A stretch of DNA of 64,000 nt, from NCBI GenBank assembly GCA_947066815.1, contig CAMSZT010000008.1, forward strand, positions 24,245 to 88,244, written 5' to 3'. The position numbers were made by a program, and so were the translations under genes. Below are positions 51,791-59,182 of the stretch, piece by piece. This DNA is from an uncultured Lachnotalea sp. (GTDB lineage: Bacteria; Bacillota; Clostridia; Lachnospirales; Lachnospiraceae). Below the pieces are notes generated by a model, which was not told the origin of the DNA, did not search any database, and saw only the letters and a list, made by a program, of their open reading frames with translations. The stretch's first letter is position 1; the number at the start of each line of letters is the position of its first letter.

Positions 51791-52792
51791 CTATTTTTTC
51801 TTTTCCCGGCAGGAATCCCTGAGGGCCAGACGACAGGGCATTTTGATCTGAAGGCCGGTGTCGGAGGGCGCTTTCAGGAGATGGTAGACGATGCCGGCGC
51901 CGTAGCGCCCCATTTCATAGGCAGGGGCGTGGACGGTGGTGAGGGGCGGAGAGGCCATCCGGCACAGGCTGATGTCGTCAAAGCCGATGAAGGAGATGTC
52001 GCCGGGTACTTTGAACCCCTGTTCCTTGGCGGCGTTCAGGGCGCCCAGGGCGATGGGATCGCTGGCGGCGAACACGGCGGAAGGGACGCTGCCGGATTCC
52101 AAAAGTTCCATCATCATCCGGTAGCCGGATTCGCTGGAAAACTGCTCTTCCCTTATATAAGGAAGGGAAGTGATCCCGTGGTTTTCGCAGAAAGAAAGGA
52201 AGGCTTTCTTTCTGCTGTCGGGAAACAGGGAGCCGTCGGCTAGGTATTCCAGGCCGCCCAGATAAGCGATCGTTCGGTGTCCCAGCCGGAAAAGGTATTC
52301 CAGGGCGTCGGATACGGCCTGTTCAAAATCCAGGGTGATGGAGGAGGTTTCCGGGTCGGGGGAAGCCATGTCGATCAGGAGCAGGGAGTCGCTGATCTCT
52401 TTGAAGCGGGCGATCTCGTCTGCCGTGAATTTGCCGATGCAGATCAGACCGTCGGCCTGGGAGAGGGATTCCATGCAGTTTAGGTCGCTCTTAAAGGTGC
52501 GGACCACGTTCAGGCAGTTGGCCAGACAGAAGTCCTCGATCCCCTGGCGGATGGAGAGATAGTAGCTGTCCTCCAGTTCCTGCAGGGAGGAAAACCATTG
52601 CAGGATCCCCATGGTGTAGGCGGACCGTGCGGCGCTTTTTGACTTTTTCTGGTAATTTAACGCCTTGGCGGCATCTAAAACCTTCTGCCTGGTTTCCGGA
52701 GGAACCGACAGGGAGGAGTCCTGATTGAGAATCCGGGAGGCGGCGGCAGAGGAGACGCCGGCCCGCTGGGCAACATCTTTTAAAGTGGCCAA
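51791..52792 (-). CDS. LacI-family transcriptional regulator
   Basis: 333 residues. The N-terminal LacI helix-turn-helix reads MATLKDVAQRAGVSSAAASR and LSVPPETRQKVLDAAKALNY, followed by a sugar-binding domain (DGLICIGKFTADE, SSITLDFEQAVSDALEYL, FAASDPIALGALNAAKEQGF, SFIGFDDISLCRMASPPLTTV). It starts with TTG at 52792, with GCGAGGA 9 nt upstream on that strand. Longer frames (to 53167) have no ribosome-binding site and run over the divergent gene. It resembles EbgR/GalR-type regulators, and galK-galE-galT lie 4 kb away, so control of galactose genes is possible but unproven. Confidence 0.88.
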   Translation of the reverse strand: MATLKDVAQRAGVSSAAASRILNQDSSLSVPPETRQKVLDAAKALNYQKKSKSAARSAYTMGILQWFSSLQELEDSYYLSIRQGIEDFCLANCLNVVRTFKSDLNCMESLSQADGLICIGKFTADEIARFKEISDSLLLIDMASPDPETSSITLDFEQAVSDALEYLFRLGHRTIAYLGGLEYLADGSLFPDSRKKAFLSFCENHGITSLPYIREEQFSSESGYRMMMELLESGSVPSAVFAASDPIALGALNAAKEQGFKVPGDISFIGFDDISLCRMASPPLTTVHAPAYEMGRYGAGIVYHLLKAPSDTGLQIKMPCRLALRDSCREKKK

Positions 52793-52826
52793 TGGGAAAA
52801 TCCTCGCTTTCACGTTGTTCAGGGAC

Positions 52827-52902
52827 ATTATAAACAAAAATGGGAAGAAAAGCAATCCCGGAGGGAACGGACATGGAAAAATCGGGGGATCTGTAGTACA
52901 AT
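52827..52902. promoter_or_regulatory. Divergent promoters of the LacI gene and the response regulator
   Basis: Minus strand: TTGCTT (52855-52850) and TATAAT (52832-52827), spacer 17 bp, for the LacI gene. Plus strand: TGGAAA (52874-52879) and TACAAT (52897-52902), spacer 17 bp, for the response regulator. Confidence 0.6.
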
Positions 52903-52932
52903 GGACGGGACAACGGTGTGGAGGAAAAAACG

Positions 52933-53649
52933 GTGTGGAAAATTTTGATCGTAGAGGATGATGCGGAAAATAACCAGATGGTGAAGGAATACCTGGAGAA
53001 TCACGGGTATCTGTGTGCTCAGGCATATTCCGGCAGTGAGGCGAAGCTTCTGTTGTCCATGGAGGAGTATGACCTGGTGCTTCTGGACCTGATGCTTCCG
53101 GGGATTTCCGGGGAAGAGCTGGTGGCGTCGGTTTCGGAAAAAACGCCGGTGATCGTGTTGTCCGCAAAGCTGGATTTAAGCAGCAAGGTTAAGACTTTGT
53201 CGGCGGGGGCGGAGGATTACATCTGCAAGCCGTTTGACCTTGCGGAGCTTCTGGTGCGTATCCGGGTGCAGTTTAGGCGACTGGAAAGGCGCAGGGAGGG
53301 CGGGGGCTGCGGAGCGGGGGCGGGCACTTCTTTTGCGGACAGACAGGAGACGACGCACATGTATTCTTACCGGGACTGGAGCTTAAACCAGGATACCCAG
53401 GAAATGCGTGCGGCGGGCGAGGCCGTTCCCTTGACCAGGCACGAATTTCTGATCCTGGAGCTTTTGATGGGCAGCCCCGGACGGGTGTTCACCAAGCAGA
53501 TGATTTATGAGTACGCATGGGGAGAAGAGTATCTGGCGGAGGACAAGACCATCAACGTCCACATCAGCAATATCCGTTCCAAGCTAAAGGAGAGCGGGAC
53601 GGACACTTATATCCGGACGGTCTGGGGTGTGGGCTTTAAACTTTCTTAA
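52933..53649 (+). CDS. OmpR/PhoB-family response regulator, second exporter locus
   Basis: 238 residues. Receiver: VEDD (7-10), Asp52 (LLDLMLPG), and Lys in ICKPFDL. Winged helix: VPLTRHEFLILELLMGSPGRVFTKQMIYEYAWG and INVHISNIRSKLKESGTDTYIRTVWGVGFKL. GTG 52933 is chosen over GTG 52918 because GGAGG then sits 8 nt upstream. Its kinase is not adjacent but lies beyond the ABC genes at 55787, unlike the paralogous locus at 7.3 kb. Confidence 0.9.
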   Translation: MWKILIVEDDAENNQMVKEYLENHGYLCAQAYSGSEAKLLLSMEEYDLVLLDLMLPGISGEELVASVSEKTPVIVLSAKLDLSSKVKTLSAGAEDYICKPFDLAELLVRIRVQFRRLERRREGGGCGAGAGTSFADRQETTHMYSYRDWSLNQDTQEMRAAGEAVPLTRHEFLILELLMGSPGRVFTKQMIYEYAWGEEYLAEDKTINVHISNIRSKLKESGTDTYIRTVWGVGFKLS

Positions 53650-53689
53650 CCATTTCTGAGTCCTTTTTGAATATTCCTGTGGTAGACTT

Positions 53690-53781
53690 GCCTTATATAA
53701 AAGCCTGGGCGATTACGAAGCACAAAAGCTTGTCGGATATTCTCGCAATTTTATGTTTCGAAATTGCCTAATATAAAAGCC
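53690..53781. repeat. Palindromic mobile-like element, copy 2, with flanking duplication
   Basis: The core at 53706-53768 is the reverse complement of the 9187-9250 element apart from scattered changes, with ends GGCGATTACGAA and TTTCGAAATTGCC. GCCTTATATAAAAGCC (53690-53705) and GCCTAATATAAAAGCC (53766-53781) flank it directly, a 15/16 direct repeat that looks like a target-site duplication. As at 9.2 kb it precedes the ABC ATPase gene. Confidence 0.75.
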
Positions 53782-53799
53782 ACAGGGAAGGAGAGAGCG

Positions 53800-54705
53800 A
53801 TGTTTGCCATAGAGACGACGGCTTTGACGAAGCGTTATGGAAATCGGGCGGCGGTGAAAAATCTTGGCATGCAGGTCCGGGAGGGGGAGATTTATGGGTT
53901 TATCGGCAGGAACGGAGCCGGAAAATCGACGACCTTAAAGATGTTAAGCGGCCTTGTGCGGCCGACGGAGGGGGAGGTCCGGCTCTTTGAAAAGCCGGTG
54001 AGCGACCCTGCGGTGCGAAGACGTCTGGGGGTCCTGGTGGAGACTGCGGGCCTGTATCCGAGGATGAGTGCAAGGCAGAACCTGATGATGAAGGCGAGAT
54101 GTATGGGGCTTGCCGACGAGGGGACCGTGGATGCGGTCCTTAAAAAAACCGGACTCGTGGAGACGGGAAAAAAGAAGGTCCGGCATTTTTCCATGGGAAT
54201 GAAGCAGCGGCTGGGTGTCGCCATGGCCCTTCTTGGAAATCCGGACCTTCTGATCCTGGACGAGCCGATCAACGGTCTTGATCCGGAGGGCATCCGGGAA
54301 TTCAGGGAACTCCTCGGAGAGCTCAGGGAGGAGGGCAAGACCATTCTCGTAAGCTCCCACATCCTTGGAGAGCTGAGTAAGATCGCCACGGGCTACGGGA
54401 TCATCAAGGACGGGGAACTGATCGAGCAGATCACGGGGGAAGAGCTGGAAGAAAAATGCCGGGACTATTTTCAGATCCGGACCCGGGACGTCCTGCGTGC
54501 GCTTCCGGTGCTGGAGGAGGCCTTTCCGGGTGTCCTGACGGAGGTCGTGGCGCAGGCCATTCGGATTTACGGGATAGAGGACGGGGCGAAGATCAACCGG
54601 GTGCTGGTGGAGAATGGGGTTTCTGTCTGCGCCTCGGGTTTTCACCGCATGGATCTGGAGGATTATTTCCTGGACCGCATGGAAGGGGGGAGCCGGAATG
54701 TTTAA
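53800..54705 (+). CDS. ABC transporter ATP-binding protein, second exporter
   Basis: 301 residues. Walker A GRNGAGKST (about 38-46), signature FSMGMKQRLGVAMALL, Walker B LLILDEPINGLDPEG and H-loop VSSHILGELS. The C-terminal 85 residues are a typical BcrA/LanF-like extension. ATG 53800 follows GGGAAGGAGAG. The permease gene overlaps its end by 8 bp. Together they resemble lantibiotic or bacitracin immunity exporters. Confidence 0.9.
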   Translation: MFAIETTALTKRYGNRAAVKNLGMQVREGEIYGFIGRNGAGKSTTLKMLSGLVRPTEGEVRLFEKPVSDPAVRRRLGVLVETAGLYPRMSARQNLMMKARCMGLADEGTVDAVLKKTGLVETGKKKVRHFSMGMKQRLGVAMALLGNPDLLILDEPINGLDPEGIREFRELLGELREEGKTILVSSHILGELSKIATGYGIIKDGELIEQITGEELEEKCRDYFQIRTRDVLRALPVLEEAFPGVLTEVVAQAIRIYGIEDGAKINRVLVENGVSVCASGFHRMDLEDYFLDRMEGGSRNV

Positions 54706-55504
54706 TTTACTGCGCATGGACCTGTACCGGGTCAAAAGGGGCAGGTCGGTATACGTAATCTTTGGAATTCTGCTGCTCTGTTCGGTGGTCATTTTTGGGG
54801 TCCTCTGGCTCTTGGCGACGCCGGGCGGGCAGGAGACGGCCCTGCGCATCGGGATGCTTTCTCCGGAGGAGCTTGGAGAATTCAGGGGGCTTCTGGAGGG
54901 CACGGATGTCCTCGGCATATATCGGCAGACTTCGCTGGACGGCGGAATGTATAATACCCTCTTCGGGATCTGGTTCGTGCTCTTTGTCTGTATGGATTTT
55001 CAGAGCGGATTCATCAAAAACATCATGACTCTTCACCAGAACCGGTGGAGGTATGTGGGGAGCAAGCTCTTTGCGGCCGGTATTGTGGATTTTGGCTATC
55101 TTCTTGGCCATTTGGTGTTTACCCTGATCCTGAATGGGCTGTTCGGTAACATGGTGCCGGGCGCCGGGTGGAGGGAAACGGTGTTTTACCTGGGCTATGC
55201 CTGGCTTCTGACCATGGCCTTTGCCGCACTGATCCTCTTTGCCTGTGTCCTGTTCAGGAGCGTGGCGGCGGGAACGCTGACGGCCGTTCTTTTTGGAAGC
55301 GGTGTTCTGGTCATGACCCTCTACCGGGTGTGCAGTCTCTTCCATATGGGAGGATGGCTGGAATACACCATCTATCTGTCCCTGGCCACGGGGCCGGAGC
55401 GGTACGCCTCCGCAAGGGATCTGAAGGTTTACCTGGTGGGGATCGGATTTCTGGCCCTCTATACGGCGGCGGCAGGGCTCCTGCTGAAAAAGCGGGACAT
55501 CTGA
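54698..55504 (+). CDS. ABC-2 type permease, second exporter
   Basis: 268 residues with about six hydrophobic helices (around 20-45, 85-105, 120-140, 160-185, 190-215, 240-262) and the family opening MFNLLRMDLYRVKRGRSVYV. It starts inside the end of the ATPase gene (8-bp overlap). A large palindrome follows its stop after 6 bp and separates it from the kinase. Confidence 0.85.
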   Translation: MFNLLRMDLYRVKRGRSVYVIFGILLLCSVVIFGVLWLLATPGGQETALRIGMLSPEELGEFRGLLEGTDVLGIYRQTSLDGGMYNTLFGIWFVLFVCMDFQSGFIKNIMTLHQNRWRYVGSKLFAAGIVDFGYLLGHLVFTLILNGLFGNMVPGAGWRETVFYLGYAWLLTMAFAALILFACVLFRSVAAGTLTAVLFGSGVLVMTLYRVCSLFHMGGWLEYTIYLSLATGPERYASARDLKVYLVGIGFLALYTAAAGLLLKKRDI

Positions 55505-55510
55505 TTTCAT

Positions 55511-55757
55511 AGAAAAAGGGTTTTTCACTTTCATGAAAAAGTTCTGGAAAGTCCCCGGCAGTGTTCCTCGGCGGACGATAGGAAGGGGTTAGGGATTTCA
55601 CGAGCATAGCGCAGGCAATTTTATCCGACCCGGTTTGATGGAGGTAAAATTGCCTGCCATAAGCGGCGCAGTGAAATTCCTGAAACCCGACGTGTCCGCC
55701 GAGGAACACTGTCGGGGACTTCTTGACAGATTCCAAAGTGTAAAACCGCTTTTTTCT
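55511..55757. repeat. 247-bp near-perfect palindrome between permease and kinase
   Basis: Nested inverted repeats share one centre near 55634: AGAAAAA...(55511) with TTTTTTCT (55757), a 26-bp arm 55551-55576 with 55694-55719 (one mismatch), and GCAGGCAATTTTA (55611-55623) with TAAAATTGCCTGC (55645-55657). The transcript would fold into one long hairpin with a 21-nt loop. Nothing coding is supported inside. A related half copy follows hisIE at 5391. Confidence 0.85.
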
Positions 55758-55786
55758 AAAAAGATGAAGACAATGGGAGGGAAGAC

Positions 55787-56668
55787 ATGGCAGTGCTTTT
55801 GGCAGCAGTATGCAGTCTTCTGGCATGGCTGGCGGTGCGGCATATCCGCCTGCTTCTGGCCCTTCGGTCTCTGAATGGGCAGCTTGGGGAGATGGAGCGG
55901 GAAAGCCGCATGGAGCTGGGGCTGGAATGCCGTCAAAAAGATTTGCTGGAGTTTGGACGGACACTGAACCGGTTTTGCCGGCTTCAGTTTCAGAAGCAGC
56001 TCCGGTACGAGAGGGCGGAAAGGAGGCTGAAAGAGAATGTCACCTGTCTTGCCCACGACATCCGGACTCCACTCACCGGGGCTGCGGGCTACGTACAGCT
56101 TGCGGGAGAGTGCGGGGAGGCAAAAAAGCGGGAGCGTTATCTGCGGAGGGCAGGAGACAGGCTGGAAGAGCTCAGGGACATGCTGGAGGAATTATTTCTC
56201 TATACAAGGCTTACAGGAGGGGAGTTTGAACCGGTTCTCACGGAGTTTCAGGTCCTTCCCCTCCTTGGAGACTGCCTGGTCGGCCTGTACTGCCAGTTTG
56301 AGGAGCGGGGGATCTCGCCGGAGGTGGCCTTTGAGTCGGAAGGGATCCGGGTCGTCGCCGACCCGGAATGGCTTCGGCGGATCTTTCGCAACCTGCTTCA
56401 GAATGCGATCCTTCATGGAAACGGAGCAGTGAGGATCGTGCAAAAGGGCTCCTCTCTGATTTTTGAAAATTCTCTGGCGGACGGCGAAGAACCGGATACG
56501 GAACAGATTTTCGACCGGTTTTATAAGGCAGATCCGGCAAGGAGGAAAGGTTCCTCCGGGCTGGGTCTGTTTATCGTGAAAGAGCTGGCGGAGAAGATGG
56601 GATGGGGCGTGAGGGCACAGGTGGAGGGCGCAGCGCTGGGGATCGTGCTCATGATGCGAAATATTTAG
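55787..56668 (+). CDS. Sensor histidine kinase with a single N-terminal membrane helix
   Basis: 293 residues. A hydrophobic helix at about 2-27, then a charged helical linker, HisKA with CLAHDIRTPLTGAAGYVQL (His90), and HATPase_c with FRNLLQNAILHGNG, a shortened G1 box and SSGLGLFIVKELAEKMGW. There is no extracellular domain, so input probably comes from the exporter encoded upstream. GGGAGGG lies 6 nt before the ATG. It is the likely partner of the regulator at 52933. Confidence 0.88.
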   Translation: MAVLLAAVCSLLAWLAVRHIRLLLALRSLNGQLGEMERESRMELGLECRQKDLLEFGRTLNRFCRLQFQKQLRYERAERRLKENVTCLAHDIRTPLTGAAGYVQLAGECGEAKKRERYLRRAGDRLEELRDMLEELFLYTRLTGGEFEPVLTEFQVLPLLGDCLVGLYCQFEERGISPEVAFESEGIRVVADPEWLRRIFRNLLQNAILHGNGAVRIVQKGSSLIFENSLADGEEPDTEQIFDRFYKADPARRKGSSGLGLFIVKELAEKMGWGVRAQVEGAALGIVLMMRNI

Positions 56669-56700
56669 TGAAATAAAATTATATTATAGGTAAAAATATA

Positions 56701-56729
56701 TTGAACTTTTAGTAAAACTATGGTAGGAT
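56701..56729 (+). promoter_or_regulatory. Promoter of the galactose genes
   Basis: TTGAAC (56701-56706) and TAGGAT (56724-56729) with a 17-bp spacer, about 90 bp before galK. Confidence 0.6.
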
Positions 56730-56819
56730 AAGAAGAGCGAAGGGTGGGAAAATTGCCGGAAGGGGCGTTTTCGGGCCCAAGCGGTGAAAGAGTGGAAACA
56801 GAAAGGACGGGTACGGGTT

Positions 56820-58103
56820 ATGAAGAAAAAGAAACTGCTCCTTGAAGAGCTTGCGCAGGGAGCCCATGACGGATGGCTGCAGGATATTTACGTGGATCAG
56901 TCCATGACGGCGGCTCAGAGGGAGCGGTACATAAAGGCCGTGAACCATTACGGCGAGCTGTTCGGAGGAGAAGAGGTGGAGATCTACAGCACGCCCGGCC
57001 GCAGCGAGGTGGGGGGAAACCACACGGATCATCAGCACGGGCGGGTGCTCGCCACCTCCGTCAACCTGGACGCCATTGCGGTGGTGGGGTTCAATGAGGA
57101 AAACTGCATCCGGATCTTGTCGGAGGGCTACGGGATGATCACCGTCGACCTGGCGGATCTTTCCATGAGGGAGTCGGAGAAGGAGACCACGGCGGCGTTG
57201 ATTCGGGGTGTGGCGGCAGGACTGGAGAGACTGGGCTTTGCCACGAGGCAGGGCTTCAACGCCTATGTGACCAGCAATGTGCTGATCGGGGCGGGACTTT
57301 CCTCCTCGGCGGCCTTCGAGGTCCTGGTGGGAACCATCATCTCCGGCCTGTTCCACGAGATGAAGATCGATCCGGTGGAGATCGCGAAGGTCGCCCAGTA
57401 TGCGGAGAACGAGTACTTCGGGAAGCCCTGCGGCCTGATGGATCAGACGGCTTGTTCCGTGGGCGGTCTCATCGGCATCGACTTTAGGGATCCGAAAGTG
57501 CCGGTGGTGGAGAAGGTTTCCGTAGATTTTGACTCCTACCATTACAGCCTGTGCATCGTGGACACCAAGGGCTCCCATTCCGACCTCACCGACGATTACG
57601 CCCAGATTCCGGCGGAGATGAAGGCGGCGGCGGCCTGTTTCGGAAAGAATGTATTACGGGAAGTTGGCCGGGACGAATTTATGAAAAAGATCCCCGAGGT
57701 GCGTAAGAAGGCGGGGGACCGGGCCGTGCTTCGGAGCCTTCATTTCTTTGCGGAGAATGAGCGGGCGGCAGCAGAGGCGAAGGCTCTCTCGGAGGACCGC
57801 TTTGGAGATTTCCTCGGTCTGGTGAAGGAATCGGGAGCTTCTTCCTTCCAGTTCCTTCAGAATGTCTATACCAACAAAAACGTGCAGGAGCAGGGCGTGT
57901 CCCTGGGGGTTGCCGTCAGCGAAAGCATTCTCGGGGAAAACGGTGTATGCCGGGTTCACGGCGGCGGCTTTGCCGGGACCATCCAGGCCTTCGTGAAGAA
58001 CTCCTTCGTGGAAGAGTACAGAAAAGTCCTGGACGGCGTGTTCGGAGAGGACTCCTGCCACGTGCTCAAGGTGCGCCCCTATGGCGGGATCCGGGTGTTT
58101 TAA
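56820..58103 (+). CDS. galK: Galactokinase
   Basis: 427-residue GHMP kinase that phosphorylates galactose at C1, the first Leloir step. The galactokinase signature GRSEVGGNHTDHQHG lies at 60-74, the ATP-binding GAGLSSSAAFEV near 160 and the third GHMP motif VHGGGFAGTIQAF near the end. It is longer than E. coli GalK (382) but normal for this clade. ATG 56820 behind GAAAGGACGG is preferred to GTG 56784, which lacks a binding site. galE and galT follow. Confidence 0.95.
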   Translation: MKKKKLLLEELAQGAHDGWLQDIYVDQSMTAAQRERYIKAVNHYGELFGGEEVEIYSTPGRSEVGGNHTDHQHGRVLATSVNLDAIAVVGFNEENCIRILSEGYGMITVDLADLSMRESEKETTAALIRGVAAGLERLGFATRQGFNAYVTSNVLIGAGLSSSAAFEVLVGTIISGLFHEMKIDPVEIAKVAQYAENEYFGKPCGLMDQTACSVGGLIGIDFRDPKVPVVEKVSVDFDSYHYSLCIVDTKGSHSDLTDDYAQIPAEMKAAAACFGKNVLREVGRDEFMKKIPEVRKKAGDRAVLRSLHFFAENERAAAEAKALSEDRFGDFLGLVKESGASSFQFLQNVYTNKNVQEQGVSLGVAVSESILGENGVCRVHGGGFAGTIQAFVKNSFVEEYRKVLDGVFGEDSCHVLKVRPYGGIRVF

Positions 58104-58106
58104 ACT

Positions 58107-58154
58107 TGTGCGGTCAAAAATAATTGAATGGTACCTGTGCGGTTGAAATAATTT
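58107..58154 (+). repeat. Direct repeat in the galK-galE spacer
   Basis: TGTGCGGTCAAAAATAATT (58107-58125) and TGTGCGGTTGAAATAATTT (58136-58154) are 29 bp apart in the same orientation. They may be regulator sites; no terminator or clear promoter is seen here. Confidence 0.6.
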
Positions 58155-58175
58155 ATACCAAGAAAGGCGGAAAAA

Positions 58176-59168
58176 ATGAAGATTGTGGTACTTGGCGGAG
58201 CCGGTTATATCGGTTCCCACACGGTGTATGAGCTGGTGGACGCGGGAAATGACGTGATCATCATCGACAACCTGGAGACGGGGCACATCGAGGCGGTTCA
58301 TCCGAAGGCGAAATTTTATCAGGGTGATCTGAGGGACAGGGGATTTGTGGATTCGGTGTTTGATGCGGAGAAGGACATCGATGCGGTGATCCATTTTGCG
58401 GCCAATTCCCTGGTGGGGGAGAGCATGACCAATCCCCTCAAATATTACGACAACAACCTCTGCGGCACCAAGGTGCTTCTGGAGAGCATGGTGGCCCACG
58501 GCCTTGACAAGATCGTGTTCTCCTCCACGGCGGCCACCTATGGCGAGCCGGAGAAGATTCCGATCGAGGAGACGGACCGGACGGAGCCGACCAACACCTA
58601 CGGGGAGACAAAGCTTTCCATGGAGAAGATGTTCAAGTGGACCGGCCTGGCCCACGGGCTCCGGTTCGTGTCCCTCCGGTATTTCAACGCCTGCGGCGCC
58701 CATGTGAGCGGCGGGATCGGCGAGGCCCACAACCCGGAGAGCCACCTGATTCCGCTGATTCTCCAGGTGCCCCTTAAGAAACGGGAGGCCATCAGCATGT
58801 TCGGCGATGACTATGACACGAAGGACGGCACCTGCGTCCGGGATTACATCCACGTGACGGATCTGGCCCAGGCCCATATCCTGGCGGTGAAATACCTGAT
58901 GGAGGGCGGGAAGAGCGACATCTTCAACCTGGGCAACGGCGTCGGCTTTACCGTGAAGGAGGTCATTGAGACGGCGAGGAAGGTGACGGGGGATCCCATC
59001 AAGGCCGTCGTCTCCCCCAGACGGGCGGGAGACCCGGCAAGGCTCATCGCCTCCAGCGAGAAGGCCAAGAAGATCCTTGGCTGGAAGCCGGAGCATGCGG
59101 ACCTGGAGGAGATCATTGCCACCGCCTGGAACTGGCATAAGAACCATCCGAACGGATATGCGAAATAA
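58176..59168 (+). CDS. galE: UDP-glucose 4-epimerase
   Basis: 330-residue extended SDR. NAD-binding VVLGGAGYIGSHTVYEL at residues 4-20, Ser-Ser in FSSTAATYGEP and catalytic TYGETKLSMEK (Tyr-x-x-x-Lys) are all present. It interconverts UDP-galactose and UDP-glucose, supplying the Leloir pathway and galactosyl donors. AAGAAAGGCGG precedes the ATG. galT follows 14 bp later. Confidence 0.96.
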   Translation: MKIVVLGGAGYIGSHTVYELVDAGNDVIIIDNLETGHIEAVHPKAKFYQGDLRDRGFVDSVFDAEKDIDAVIHFAANSLVGESMTNPLKYYDNNLCGTKVLLESMVAHGLDKIVFSSTAATYGEPEKIPIEETDRTEPTNTYGETKLSMEKMFKWTGLAHGLRFVSLRYFNACGAHVSGGIGEAHNPESHLIPLILQVPLKKREAISMFGDDYDTKDGTCVRDYIHVTDLAQAHILAVKYLMEGGKSDIFNLGNGVGFTVKEVIETARKVTGDPIKAVVSPRRAGDPARLIASSEKAKKILGWKPEHADLEEIIATAWNWHKNHPNGYAK

Positions 59169-59182
59169 GGGGGGGAGAGGTC

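Noticed and set aside
52793..53167. N-terminal extension of the LacI protein
   Set aside because: It would overlap the divergent promoter and the response regulator, and LacI proteins begin at the helix-turn-helix where a TTG with a good binding site exists.
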